Shown: positions 48,920 through 57,801 of the stretch, in pieces
Layout of the letters: each line of letters opens with the position of its first letter
Numbering within the stretch: the stretch's first letter is position 1
Assembly (NCBI RefSeq): GCF_026340675.1
Contig: NZ_JAPEOX010000001.1
Span: forward strand, 806,001-870,000
DNA: 64,000 nt
From: Streptomyces sp. NBC_01264
GTDB taxonomy: Bacteria > Actinomycetota > Actinomycetes > Streptomycetales > Streptomycetaceae
Direction: 5' to 3'
The notes under the pieces: generated by a model
What the model saw: the letters and a program-made list of their open reading frames with translations, nothing else
The model's database searches: none
What the model was told of the DNA's origin: nothing
Position numbers and translations under genes: made by a program

Positions 48920-49228
48920 GGCACTCCCGGGATCGGGTACGGCGGTGGGGGGAGGTGCCCGGCCGCACCCGGAACGGTCCGGGCCCGGCTCGTCCGGCGG
49001 CGGAGGGGCACACACCGCAGCATGGCCGCCCAACCCATCGGAACCCCTGCCGCTGTCCTTCGGTGAGCGCTCCACCGTGTATCGGTTCCACAGCGGGCCC
49101 ACCGACCCGGGGACGCACCGCACCGGCCCGACCGCGTAGCGCGCGTACGGCCACGGCCTCCGTCACCCGTTCCCGGGGAGGAGGCCGTGGCCGCTCATGC
49201 TTCGGTGTCGCCGGAGTCGCCTGCCGCG
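48920..49228. other. intergenic region, nothing recognised
   Basis: About 310 bases between two minus-strand genes. Frames remain open by GC bias but lack ribosome sites and protein-like composition. The promoter of the DD-peptidase gene should lie here. Confidence 0.35.
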
Positions 49229-49402
49229 CTAGTCCTTGAGGACGTCCTTGGCCTTCTCCTTGGCCTGGCGGGCATCACCCTTCATCTGCTCCGCGCGCCC
49301 CTCGGCGGTGAGCCTCTCGTTGCCGACGGCACGGCCCATCGCTTCCTTGGCCTTGCCCTTGGCCTGCTCCTTCTTGGCCTTCATCTTCTGCTCACCCGAC
49401 AC
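49229..49402 (-). CDS. CsbD-family stress protein (second copy)
   Basis: 57 residues from a GTG at 49402 with GGAG upstream. The sequence is Lys/Glu/Ala-rich and helical (KAKKEQAKGKAKEAMGRAVG, EGRAEQMKGDARQAKEKAKD), typical of CsbD. It is a paralogue of the protein at 21540-21719. It stands alone. Confidence 0.88.
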   Translation of the reverse strand: MSGEQKMKAKKEQAKGKAKEAMGRAVGNERLTAEGRAEQMKGDARQAKEKAKDVLKD

Positions 49403-49525
49403 GGTTCTCACTCCGATCGTTGGCGATCATCTGACATGGCTCGTCTGTCCGAATGTCCTTCCCGTAAACCTGCGGCTCCGCGCTCTCGGTTCCGCACTCA
49501 GGGCTCCCCGCTCCCCGCGCGCGGT

Positions 49526-50038
49526 TCAGGCCGGGTGTCCGGGGGCGATCTCCCTGACGTCGCCGTACCGGAGCAGCTCGGGCACGTCCCGGAGGGCCGG
49601 GGAAGCCTCGGTGGGCGCCAGGAGGAAGCCCGTGTGGTCGCCGCCGTCGACCCGTGCCTCGATCCGGCCGACGAACCATGCGGGTGCGCCGGTCAGCAGG
49701 GGGCTGCCGTCCGCGCTGGGCACCCACTCGGCGCGGGCGAACTTGTCCGTCCGGTCGCCCGTCTCGCTCCCGAACAGCTCCGCCAGCTCCCGCTGGTCGC
49801 GGCCGAGCACGTGCACCGCGAGGTGCGACGCCCCGCACACGACGCGGTACGTGTGGTTGAGCGTGGACAGCCACACCAGGAAGCGCGGCGGCCTGATCGA
49901 GCACTCCGAGGCGAAGCCGGCGAGGCAGCCCGCCCGCTCGTCCGTGGCCCCGGCCTCCCGTCCGCTACCGGTAGCGGACGCCGCGGCCGTGACGACGTAC
50001 ACGGGGCCGTCCCGCGCCTGTGGTTCGGTGATGTTCAC
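49526..50038 (-). CDS. flavin reductase-like domain protein
   Basis: 170 residues from a GTG at 50038. VYVVTAAASATGS, ERAGCLAGFASECSIRPPRF and LNHTYRVVCGASHLAVHVLG match the FMN-binding split-barrel flavin reductase family. It should bind FMN or reduce it with NAD(P)H. The start lacks a strong ribosome site, and the first 12 residues are shorter than in relatives. An IS remnant lies directly upstream, so the promoter or extreme N-terminus may have been replaced. Confidence 0.8.
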   Translation of the reverse strand: MNITEPQARDGPVYVVTAAASATGSGREAGATDERAGCLAGFASECSIRPPRFLVWLSTLNHTYRVVCGASHLAVHVLGRDQRELAELFGSETGDRTDKFARAEWVPSADGSPLLTGAPAWFVGRIEARVDGGDHTGFLLAPTEASPALRDVPELLRYGDVREIAPGHPA

Positions 50039-50119
50039 GCGGCCAGTCCGATGGCATCGCGCCAGGTGGGGGTCGGGGCGGTCAGGCGACCGGGCATGAT
50101 CGCGGCGGAAGTCCAGTAG

Positions 50120-50420
50120 ACCCCTGAGGCGGATGTGTCGGGCCAGTGGTCGTACTCGCGGGCCGGACGAACGGCGGTGCAGCATCAGTGCCCCGTTCGT
50201 CGGCTCGACCACCCACCGCTTCGGCAGCGGGACAAACCCTTTGCCCTGGTACCAACCTCAGGGCAGCCTCCGGATGCTGATGACGGTCTTGCCGCAGCTG
50301 CCGCCTTCCACCTTCTGCGGGCCACGCAGGTCCGAGGAGGGCGCCCCCTGCGGTCGCGTAGCCGGCGGGCAGACGCACGTACTGGTGTGGCGGTGCCGCC
50401 AAGCCGACCGCACGCGCTCC
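50120..50420 (-). pseudogene. IS5-family transposase C-terminal remnant
   Basis: The minus strand encodes KGFVPLPKRWVVEPTNGALM followed by LHRRSS. This corresponds to the conserved KGFxxLPRRWVVERTxxWL stretch containing the catalytic Glu of IS5-type transposases. The upstream part is interrupted by a stop and shifts frame, and the downstream part decays into non-transposase sequence near 50120. No terminal repeats are visible. It is a fragment. Confidence 0.65.
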
Positions 50421-50549
50421 CGCGGCGCGTCAGGTCCGTACGCCGCGTTCCCAGGCAGCCGGTGGAGCGTTGAGGTGACACGGCCGCCACCGCAGGCCCG
50501 CCTACACGATCCCGGCCGCCCCCTGCCGGGCAGCTCAGCGGCACGCCCG

Positions 50550-50855
50550 CCGCCGCCGGGACCGGCCGGGACCTACTCTTTCACGGTCACCGCGACGGAC
50601 AGCGCCGTTCCGGCGAACAGCACGAGCCGGACCTTCAGCATCACCGTCACCCCGCAGAGCGGCGGGGGTGGCGGGTCCATCCTGCCGATCAACCTGAGCG
50701 GGGTGGTCACGGCGTTCAACAAAGTCGCGATCAACAACCACGTGAACAGCCCCGGCGGCATCAACGTGGCAGGCGGCAATCGCCGGCGGGCCCGTGCCCC
50801 TGTCGGCGCGTCGGGCGGGCCCCACGGCACTCCGCCCGACGTGCCCTTTCGGTGA
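50550..50855 (+). pseudogene. fragment of a secreted Ig-like-domain protein
   Basis: The plus-strand frame contains GTYSFTVTATDSAVPANSTS and RTFSITVTPQSGGGGG, the end of a putative Ig-like (He_PIG) domain. ILPINLSGVVTAFNKVAINN and a stop at 50853 follow. Nothing upstream looks like the rest of a secreted protein, so this seems to be the 3' end of a lost gene. Confidence 0.55.
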
Positions 50856-50885
50856 ACCGGAGCTCCCCTACGGCTCCTCTTTCGG

Positions 50886-50904
50886 GATCCTGCTGGCCAA
50901 ATGT
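50886..50904. repeat. left terminal inverted repeat of the IS1182 element
   Basis: GATCCTGCTGGCCAAATGT; an exact inverted copy lies at 52724-52742. The 6-bp TTTCGG duplication abuts it at 50880-50885. Confidence 0.93.
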
Positions 50905-50913
50905 GGGGGGCAG

Positions 50914-52647
50914 TCAGGCCGTGAGGGTGAGGTCAAGTCTCGCGAGGTGACTGGTGCGGGTGTGGTCGAGGGGTTGGTTGTTCCACCAGGCGTCGAGGCG
51001 GATGAGGTTGAGGGCGACGGCGGAGTAGACGTGTTCGAGGTGGGTCTTCGCGAGGCCGCGATAGCGGGCCCTGCGGTTACCGGTGACGGCTGTGGCCTGG
51101 CGGATGGTGCCCTCGACGCCGGCGCGCAGGGCGTATGTGGTCTGCCAGTCGGCGTCCTGCTGGGCGGCGTGGTTCGTGTTGATCAGTTCCTGCAGGTCCC
51201 GTGGGCGCAGGGTGAGCTGGCGGCCCTGGCGTGTGGCGTCGGTGCATGCCGCTCTGACCGGGCAGGGGCCGCAGTCGGCCTCGTCGAAGCGGACCGCGAT
51301 CCCTTCGCGGCCGTGTTGCCGGGCCGGGCTCCAGAACCTGCTGGTGGCGCCCTGGGGGCAGGTGGCTTGCTCGGCGTCCCAGTCGATGGTGAAGGCTTCG
51401 CGCTGGTAACCGGCGTTCTCCCGGTCCTGGCGGGAGGTGCCCGCCAGGAGCGGTGCGACCAGGGTGATCCCGAAGGCGGCCCGGGCCCCGGCGAGGAGTT
51501 CCGCGCTTGCGTAGCCGGAGTCGAGGTAGTGCTCGGCGGGCAGCAGGCCCCGGTCGGCGAGGGCCCGGTGGACGGGCTCGACCAGCTTCACATCGGGCAC
51601 GGTCGCGTCCGTGGTCGCGACATGTGTGATCACGTTCGGGATGTCCGGACGCGCCCGGCGTCCCGGCCGCGGGGTCCCTCCGCCGGGCCGGGGCCGCTGG
51701 CAGACCTCGCTGATGTGCAGTTTGTACCCGGTCCAGTGTAGGGCGTTCTTGGTGCCGTTGCGGGCGTCGAGGTCGTAGGGCGAGGCCAGGCGCAGTCTGC
51801 CGGGCGGGAGACCCTCCTTGTCCGCCTCCCGCCGCTTGACCACCTCCCGCCCGTCGCCGCCGGTGGTGACCAGGTAGTTCTGCACAGTGATCCGGCGCAG
51901 GACCTGGACCGCGGGCAGCTCGCGCAGCCACAGGGGCGAGTGAGGGTTGTGGACCGCCCGCAGCAGGGCCACCGCGTCACGGCCGTAGTCCAGTACGAGT
52001 TCGTCCCGCTTGGCTTTGGAGCTGGCGGGACGCCAGCTCTCGTCGATGCGCCGCCCGTAGCGGCGGTTCCACCCACGGACGTCCACGGCCTGCGCCACCC
52101 AGTGCGGGGCCGCGGCGGACAGCGCCTCCAGCGCGGCCCGCACCGACTCCCCGCACAGCTCGAGGCGGTTCAGGTCCCGCACCGCCGCCAGCACGTGGGT
52201 GGAGTCGGTCCGCTGCTTACCCCCAGCCTTGACCAGGCCCTTGCCCTTCAATGCCGCCAGCAGCAGATCCAGTACCCGCTCCTCCAGGCCGTGCTCGACC
52301 ACCCGGGTGCGGAACTCCGAGAGCACCGAGGCATCGAAGCCGACGTCCTCCAACTCCAGGCCAAGGCAGTACTTCCACGACAGGTCGAACCGGACCCGGT
52401 GGGCGGCGGCGCGGTCGGTCAGGTTCTCCGCCATCTGCAGCACCGTCACCATCGCCAGCCGCCCCGGCGACCAGCCCCGCCGGCCCCGCAGACCGAACGC
52501 CCCGGCGAACTCGGCATCCGCGAACAGCCCGCCCAGCTCATCCCGCACCCGCATAGCCAACGGCGGCGCCCCACGACCAGCCACCGCCCGCGCGACCCGC
52601 ACCGTCACCTCAGGGACCTCGGGCCACTGCTCCGGCAGCAACGACAT
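50914..52647 (-). CDS. IS1182-family transposase
   Basis: 577 residues from the ATG at 52647. The N-terminal domain (about 1-160) contains FGLRGRRGWSPGRLAMVTVL and SEFRTRVVEHG. The DDE catalytic residues fit D in QRTDSTHVLA, D in HYLDSGYAS and E in LRAGVEGTIRQA. A Cys-containing segment (CGPCPVRAACTDA) precedes the last catalytic part, as in this family. The gene fills the element and has no frame break, so it is probably active. Confidence 0.95.
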   Translation of the reverse strand: MSLLPEQWPEVPEVTVRVARAVAGRGAPPLAMRVRDELGGLFADAEFAGAFGLRGRRGWSPGRLAMVTVLQMAENLTDRAAAHRVRFDLSWKYCLGLELEDVGFDASVLSEFRTRVVEHGLEERVLDLLLAALKGKGLVKAGGKQRTDSTHVLAAVRDLNRLELCGESVRAALEALSAAAPHWVAQAVDVRGWNRRYGRRIDESWRPASSKAKRDELVLDYGRDAVALLRAVHNPHSPLWLRELPAVQVLRRITVQNYLVTTGGDGREVVKRREADKEGLPPGRLRLASPYDLDARNGTKNALHWTGYKLHISEVCQRPRPGGGTPRPGRRARPDIPNVITHVATTDATVPDVKLVEPVHRALADRGLLPAEHYLDSGYASAELLAGARAAFGITLVAPLLAGTSRQDRENAGYQREAFTIDWDAEQATCPQGATSRFWSPARQHGREGIAVRFDEADCGPCPVRAACTDATRQGRQLTLRPRDLQELINTNHAAQQDADWQTTYALRAGVEGTIRQATAVTGNRRARYRGLAKTHLEHVYSAVALNLIRLDAWWNNQPLDHTRTSHLARLDLTLTA

Positions 52648-52723
52648 GACTCCCACCCCACCAGCCGGGAACGACAGAACCGGCCACCACCATGCCAACC
52701 GCCCGCCCTCACCGCAGGACACG

Positions 52724-52742
52724 ACATTTGGCCAGCAGGATC
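52724..52742. repeat. right terminal inverted repeat of the IS1182 element
   Basis: ACATTTGGCCAGCAGGATC, the exact inverse of the left end, followed by the TTTCGG duplication at 52743-52748. Confidence 0.93.
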
Positions 52743-52841
52743 TTTCGGGCCACGACAAACGTCCGGGGCCGGCGGAGACTCATGAGGCAAGGCGGCCCCA
52801 CGGGCTCCTTTGACCACCCCACCTCATGAACAGGAACAGGC

Positions 52842-54203
52842 ATGACCTCACCGCCCCCGCCCCCGCCGTCCCCGGCAGCCGAAAGGGAAGTACTCGCGAT
52901 CACCGAAGAGGGGGTGGTCCGGGCCGCCACGGCGAAGCAGCGAGTCGTCGAGCTGAGCAAGGCGGCCGCTCTGATCCGCGAGATTGAGAAATGGCAGCAG
53001 CAGGGGATTCCAGAGCTGGTCACCAGCACCATCCCCGCGCTCCAGGAGGCCGCCGAGGCATTCCAGTCGATCGTCTGGGAAGAGAAGCGGAAGGTGTCGG
53101 AGACCCGGCGGCAGGCCGAACAGCGCATCGCCGACGCCGACTCCCCGGCGCCCGAGACCGGAGCGGACCAGCTGACGGGTGCGGAACCGGACGGGCAGCG
53201 CGCATTCGACGACGAACTCTCCCGCCGTCTCTGGGAGGTGAGCGAGCTCCAGGCGCAGGAGGAGAACGCAGGGCAGCGCGTCGCAGCCGCCGCCGAGCAG
53301 CTCCTTCTGGTGCAGGAGATCGTCGACACGGCGCAGTTCATCCTGAAGTACTACGCCCAGCGCGACGGGGCGTCGGCGGTCGCCGAAGTCCTGGCGAAGG
53401 TGCACGGCACGGAGAAGATCCTGGACGCCGTCATCAGCATCGGACCGAACCCGACGCGCAAGGGAATGCTGGTCCGGAAGGCGTGCCTGGAAGGCCATGC
53501 GACCGCACGTGAGGTCCGTTCCCTCCTCGCCGGGGGATGGCTGGGACAGTTCCCGGAGCTCCAGAACGAATTCACCCTCAAACTGGCCGTGCTGGAGGAA
53601 TGCCTGGAAAGGTTCCGGGTGTGCCAGGCCATGATCGAATCCGGTGACCTGCGATCCGCTGCCCTGCCGCTCGTGGAACAGACCCTCCAGACCGTGCAGG
53701 AGGAGGTCGTTCCTGCGGAGTCCCGGTGGAACGACCTCGTCGAGGGCGCCCGGAGGACCGCGGCCGAGATCGAGCAGGACATCAAGAAGCTCGTCGCCAC
53801 AGTGTCCGCAGGCGCCCCGCCCCGCCCCTCCGCCCCTGCGGGGGCGATCACCCTGGACCCCGACGAAAGGTACCTCCTCAAAACCCTCACCGAGCACCTG
53901 CTGGAAGAGGAGCTGACCGACGACGCGTACAACGCCATGGTGAGGAACATGGGGCTCGACTCCCTCATGGTCGACGGATCGGGGCACAAGCGGGCAAGCG
54001 TCGAGCTGGCCATCGCCCAGGTGAGCCTCGCGGCCGGGGCCAAGGCCGAACAGGTGGGCGCGGACATCGACAAGACCATTGGCGAAGCCAAGACCGCGAT
54101 CGCCGAGGTGCGCCGGCAGGCCGACACCGGATTCTCGAACTTCGGGAAGATCCTCAAGGGGACGCTCGACGATCTCGCCAACAAGGTGAAGGAGAAGAAG
54201 TAG
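52842..54203 (+). CDS. large coiled-coil protein of unknown function
   Basis: 453 residues with AGGAACAGG before the ATG. The protein is mostly helical, with long heptad-rich stretches (IVWEEKRKVSETRRQAEQRI, SELQAQEENAGQRVAAAAEQ). A Pro-rich N-terminus precedes them, and a Pro/Ala hinge near 330 precedes a compact C-terminal part (DERYLLKTLTEHLLEEELTD and IGEAKTAIAEVRRQADTGFS). There is no signal peptide or membrane helix. I do not recognise a family. The IS1182 element is inserted 94 bases upstream and may have removed or replaced its promoter. Confidence 0.85.
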   Translation: MTSPPPPPPSPAAEREVLAITEEGVVRAATAKQRVVELSKAAALIREIEKWQQQGIPELVTSTIPALQEAAEAFQSIVWEEKRKVSETRRQAEQRIADADSPAPETGADQLTGAEPDGQRAFDDELSRRLWEVSELQAQEENAGQRVAAAAEQLLLVQEIVDTAQFILKYYAQRDGASAVAEVLAKVHGTEKILDAVISIGPNPTRKGMLVRKACLEGHATAREVRSLLAGGWLGQFPELQNEFTLKLAVLEECLERFRVCQAMIESGDLRSAALPLVEQTLQTVQEEVVPAESRWNDLVEGARRTAAEIEQDIKKLVATVSAGAPPRPSAPAGAITLDPDERYLLKTLTEHLLEEELTDDAYNAMVRNMGLDSLMVDGSGHKRASVELAIAQVSLAAGAKAEQVGADIDKTIGEAKTAIAEVRRQADTGFSNFGKILKGTLDDLANKVKEKK

Positions 54204-54209
54204 GACCGC

Positions 54210-54226
54210 GGCCCGCCCACCGGGCC
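54210..54226. terminator. weak hairpin after the coiled-coil gene
   Basis: GGCCCG and CGGGCC form a 6-bp stem around CCCAC, seven bases after the stop codon and between two convergent genes. Confidence 0.35.
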
Positions 54227-54279
54227 CGCAAAGCCCTGAACCTTCCGGGCAGGGTGACCGCGCTCCTGAAGTGATCGGG

Positions 54280-56259
54280 TCAGCAGGGCGGGTAAACCGC
54301 ACCGTCCGGCTTGTGGGTAGCCACGATCGCCGCTTGCTGCCTCGATCGCTCCGTGCCATCCGGAAACAGCGGCGCGATCGGCTCGACGATCTCTCCGAGG
54401 TCGGGTACCAGGTCTCCGGGGTACAACGCGGTGACCCGGTTGGTCGGCAACGGGCTGAGAGTGCCCGCCTGCCGTACGAAGGAGACGAAGCTCTCGAAGT
54501 CGCGTTCGTGGGTGTAGGGCTCCTCGCAGCTGGTCAGCGCCGGATATCCGTCGTCTCCGAGGAACGTATAAGCCAGTGCGGCCAGGCGGTACCTCTTCCC
54601 CGGGGCGAGCGGAACGCCGCCGATGACTACGTCGTCCGGCTCGACGCGAGACCCCACGGACGCGAGCGGGTTGAACGAGTAGTGCACGTTCCCGGAGACG
54701 GCCAAGGGAGAGTATTGGATCAGGCCGTCCGGTCTGGTCGTCCACTGCTGCTCGAGTGCGTCGTGGATCTGGGTTCCGGTGACCCAGGCTGTGACGATCG
54801 GGTTGCCGTACCCCACGGCCTGCCAAGCCTGCGCGAACGTGATCGCGCCGTTCCTCGCCCGATCGTGGATGAGGCCTCCCACGATCACAGACTCCCCCAA
54901 CCGGGGAGCGGTCGGCACCAGCGCCAGGTCGGCCGGCACATTGCGGTGGCGGTTGCCGTCGCGCGCCCGGTCCGAAGGACGGCGTCCGGCCCACAGGGCC
55001 CAGTCGGCGATGAGGTCGCCCATGGGGCTCTGCCCCGTGTCATTCCTCGTCCGCAGGAAGGAGCCGCTCTGCCTGCCGATGACCGAGTCGGCGCGTCTTG
55101 TTGCTTTTCGCTGCCAATAGGAAACCAGCTTCTGCATTTCGGGGTCCGGTGCAATGGTGGTCCGCGAATTCGGATGATTGGTGGAGACAGTGAGTTCGCG
55201 AACCACCCCTCCGGTCAGCGGATCGATCTTGAGATTTATTTCGTTGATGAGCTGCCCGTAGCACCCGGCCTCCACGAATGGGCGGAGCCTCCCCAGCGGG
55301 TCTGGCAGCATGATGTTGAATTGCGTGTGCCAGTGACCCGCAATGATGACGTCAATATCGGGCGAGGCCCGCAGCGCGATCTCATAGGCGGGGCCCGACG
55401 GGTTCACTCCGCCAGTGAAATCCCCGTCGGCGTCGGCACCCTCATGCATGCTGAGCACGATGGCATTGACACCTTGGGCCCTGAGCCGGGAGGCGATTCG
55501 ATTGATGGCTTCAATTTCACTGGTCGCGGTCACGGCGGGCAGGTAGGAGGTGGAAAATCTCGGAGTCCCGATGGTGGTCACGTGAATGAAGCCGATGGGA
55601 ATATTCCGACCGCACGGCCCGATGACGTAGCGAATATTGCACCCGGGAAGCACACTGGCACCGCTCGCCAGCCACTTCACATTCGCCGAATAGTGCGAGA
55701 AGTTCGCGCCCCGGAAAAGGCGCCCTGATGAATCCACGAAGGACGCGTCTCGGCCGACAACAAGGAATGGAACCCCCTCTTCCATATGTTGCGTGATCAT
55801 CGCCGGAGACCTATCAAATTCATGATTGCCTGCGGTGGAGAATTCAAGTCCCATGAGGTTCAGGGCTTCGATGGTCGGCTCATCGCAGAATATCGACGTA
55901 TCGAACTGCCAACCGGAGAAGTTGTCGCCCGCGCTGAAGAAGATGGAGTTCCGCCGGCCGTCCCTGAGGCGTTTCAGATGTGCGGCCATGTAGGCCGCCC
56001 CGCCCACTTCGTAGGCCCGGCCGTGACGACCGTGGATGACGGAGTGGTCGCCCGGCGCCCCCAGCAGAAAACCGTGCCAGTCGGTGATGCTCAGCAACTG
56101 CACGTCCACGTAGCGGTGAGACCCATGCGCGTCACGCGCCTGGTCGGACGCATGTGCCGGGGCGCCGACCGCGACAGCCGCACCGACCGCACCCGCCGCA
56201 GCGAGCAAGGAGCGGCGGCTCACCTTCGCCTGGGTCCACGCCTCTGTGGAGCTGGCCAT
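54280..56259 (-). CDS. Tat-exported metallophosphatase, 5'-nucleotidase family
   Basis: 659 residues from the ATG at 56259. The twin-arginine signal is SRRSLLAAAGAVGAAVAVGA, with cleavage near AHA. The N-terminal calcineurin-like domain (about 50-330) shows DWHG, FFSAGDNFSG, STAGNHEFDRSP and IIAGHWHTQFN. The C-terminal 5'-nucleotidase domain (about 380-620) contains SPMGDLIADWALWAG and GKRYRLAALAYTFLGDDGYP. It should hydrolyse extracellular nucleotides or cyclic phosphodiesters. It is less GC-biased in places than its neighbours (for example 55540-55900), a possible sign of transfer. Confidence 0.93.
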   Translation of the reverse strand: MASSTEAWTQAKVSRRSLLAAAGAVGAAVAVGAPAHASDQARDAHGSHRYVDVQLLSITDWHGFLLGAPGDHSVIHGRHGRAYEVGGAAYMAAHLKRLRDGRRNSIFFSAGDNFSGWQFDTSIFCDEPTIEALNLMGLEFSTAGNHEFDRSPAMITQHMEEGVPFLVVGRDASFVDSSGRLFRGANFSHYSANVKWLASGASVLPGCNIRYVIGPCGRNIPIGFIHVTTIGTPRFSTSYLPAVTATSEIEAINRIASRLRAQGVNAIVLSMHEGADADGDFTGGVNPSGPAYEIALRASPDIDVIIAGHWHTQFNIMLPDPLGRLRPFVEAGCYGQLINEINLKIDPLTGGVVRELTVSTNHPNSRTTIAPDPEMQKLVSYWQRKATRRADSVIGRQSGSFLRTRNDTGQSPMGDLIADWALWAGRRPSDRARDGNRHRNVPADLALVPTAPRLGESVIVGGLIHDRARNGAITFAQAWQAVGYGNPIVTAWVTGTQIHDALEQQWTTRPDGLIQYSPLAVSGNVHYSFNPLASVGSRVEPDDVVIGGVPLAPGKRYRLAALAYTFLGDDGYPALTSCEEPYTHERDFESFVSFVRQAGTLSPLPTNRVTALYPGDLVPDLGEIVEPIAPLFPDGTERSRQQAAIVATHKPDGAVYPPC

Positions 56260-56333
56260 GGGATCATGATAGGCGCACCCTATCCGGCAAATCCATTGAT
56301 GATCACTGGGTGGGCGAGGTTCTGACCTCTGGA

Positions 56334-56628
56334 TCAAGCGATCGTTTCGGGGTGGATCCCGGTCGCGGTGACGACCGTGTCGGCGGCGGTGCTCTGCAGG
56401 ACGGTGAAACTGATCCGGTCCATGTCCACCTCCGGGCGGGTGCAGACGGTATCGGCGGCTGCCCGGATCAGGGCCTGGTAGGTGGTCAGCAGGGCGTGGA
56501 CCTCCTGGTCGAGCCCTTGCAGGCTGCGGGAGCACAGAACGCGGCCGTCGAGCATCGTCGCCTTGATCGAGAAGTAGGTCGTCTCCGACCGCCACCGCTC
56601 ATGGTAAAGATCAACAAGCTCGGCGGCA
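56334..56628 (-). pseudogene. IS4-type transposase C-terminal remnant
   Basis: The minus strand encodes ELVDLYHERWRSETTYFSIK and MLDGRVLCSRSLQGLDQEVH, then ALLTTYQALIRAAADT. This is the Y-x-x-R-W-x-x-E catalytic Glu region and tail of an IS4-family transposase. The N-terminal two thirds are missing; upstream the frame runs into the phospholipase D remnant on the other strand. No intact ends were found. Confidence 0.75.
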
Positions 56629-56649
56629 GGGAAGGCAACCGGTCCCCGC

Positions 56650-57214
56650 ACGTCGTGGACTGCTTCGCCCAGGCCCTGCGCGCGCGTCCGCGGCTGCGGC
56701 TGGCCGCCGTCGTCCCCACCGTTCGGGAGCAGGACGGCCTGCTCACCGGCCCCATGAACCTGATCGGACGGATCACCGCCCTGGAGGAGCTGCGCCGCGC
56801 CGGAGGTGACCGGGTCGCGGTGTACGGCCTGGAGAACCGTGCCGGGACCCCCGTCTACGTACATGCCAAGGTGTAAGTGATCGACGACGTCTGGGCCGCC
56901 GTCGGGTCCGACAACGTGAACCTGCGGTCCTGGACGCACGACTCCGAGCTGAGCTGCACCGTCCTCGACCGTTCCACCGATCCGAGGCCCCCGCGCGATC
57001 CCGGCGGCCTCGGTGACGGGGCCCGCCCGTTCGCGCGGGAGCTGCGCCTGGAGCTGATGCGCGAGCAGGGTGGTGCCGCGGTCCGCGTCCGGCGGGGCGT
57101 CTGCGCCGCTACGTCGCTCCGCGGCTGCCGGCCGTCCGGCGCCTGCTCGCGGCCCCGCTGCACCACGCCCTGGTGGACCCGGACGGCCGCCCCCTCGGAA
57201 TGCTCAGGTCTTGA
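56650..57214 (+). pseudogene. phospholipase D-family protein remnant
   Basis: The plus strand reads VDCFAQALRARPRLRLAAVV, then GDRVAVYGLENRAGTPVYVH plus AKV, then a TAA at 56874-56876 where relatives continue. After the stop it resumes in frame as VIDDVWAAVGSDNVNLRSWT and HDSELSCTVLD, which includes the second HKD-type region. A frameshift near 57070-57095 then leads to RRYVAPRLPAVRRLLAAPLH and a stop at 57214. The 5' half is lost at the IS4 remnant. At least three lesions make function unlikely. Confidence 0.8.
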
Positions 57215-57800
57215 GCAGGCGGTTGAAGAAGGAGCGGTAGTGCTGCAACGCCTGCCGCAGGTCCTCCGTCTCCACTTGCTCGCCCCGGCCCCACTGCGCC
57301 TCCAGCTCCTGCTTGTGCGCGGCGAAGCTGCCCGCCAGGGTCTGCATGACCTCGGCCACCAGGGCGTCCGCGGACCTGACCGCCTCCTGGGGATCGTCGA
57401 CGAAACGACCTTGGACATCGGTCCAGGCCTGCCGGAACTCCTGCGTGTCCGAGGTGCCGAGGAGCGGTTCGGAGTCGCCCTCGGGAGCGGGAGGCGCTAC
57501 GGGCGCGTCCGCTCCCTCGGGCACCTCCCGGGCCTCGGGGACGCCCCGGGCCTCGCGGGCCTCGAAGTTCTCCGCGTTCTCCAGGCTCTCCGGGTTCTCC
57601 AGGCTCTCCGGGTTCTCCGGGTTCTCGCGGACCTCCCGGTCCTCCGGGTTCTCCCGGTCCTCCCGGCCCTCCCGGTCCCGGGTGGCCTCTCCCGGGTACA
57701 CCGGGGCTCGTTCCGCGTCCTCCGTCACGGGGTGGGCGAGGTCTTCCGTGGTCAGTCCGGCTCCGGTGAGCCGGCTGTCGTGGTCCGAACGGGGCTTCAT
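57204..57800 (-). CDS. acidic repeat protein, relative of the next gene
   Basis: 198 residues, soluble and very acidic. Residues about 45-90 are an Arg/Glu/Asn/Pro repeat (ENPESLENPESLENAENFEA). The C-terminal domain (about 120-198) contains FRQAWTDVQGRFVDDPQEAV, ADALVAEVMQTL and TEDLRQALQHYRSFFNRLL, matching the upstream gene's product in pattern. The ATG begins one base after the upstream stop, so they form an operon. Function is unknown; the 3' end overlaps the phospholipase D remnant by 11 bases. Confidence 0.8.
   Translation of the reverse strand: MKPRSDHDSRLTGAGLTTEDLAHPVTEDAERAPVYPGEATRDREGREDRENPEDREVRENPENPESLENPESLENAENFEAREARGVPEAREVPEGADAPVAPPAPEGDSEPLLGTSDTQEFRQAWTDVQGRFVDDPQEAVRSADALVAEVMQTLAGSFAAHKQELEAQWGRGEQVETEDLRQALQHYRSFFNRLLKT
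57568..57680. repeat. imperfect tandem repeats encoding the acidic stretch
   Basis: Units built from TTCTCC(A/G)GG and CTCTCCGGG on the plus strand encode the Glu-Asn-Pro-Glu and Arg-Glu-Asp-Arg repeats of the acidic protein. The 18-base unit TTCTCCAGGCTCTCCGGG occurs twice in succession. Confidence 0.7.
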
Positions 57801-57801
57801 T

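Larger units (their letters stand above)
50886..52742 (-). mobile_element. complete IS1182-family insertion sequence
   Basis: 1857 bp. It is bounded by perfect 19-bp terminal inverted repeats GATCCTGCTGGCCAAATGT (50886-50904, and inverted at 52724-52742) and flanked on both sides by TTTCGG (50880-50885 and 52743-52748), a 6-bp target duplication. It carries one intact transposase. Intact ends and duplication suggest recent insertion. Confidence 0.93.
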
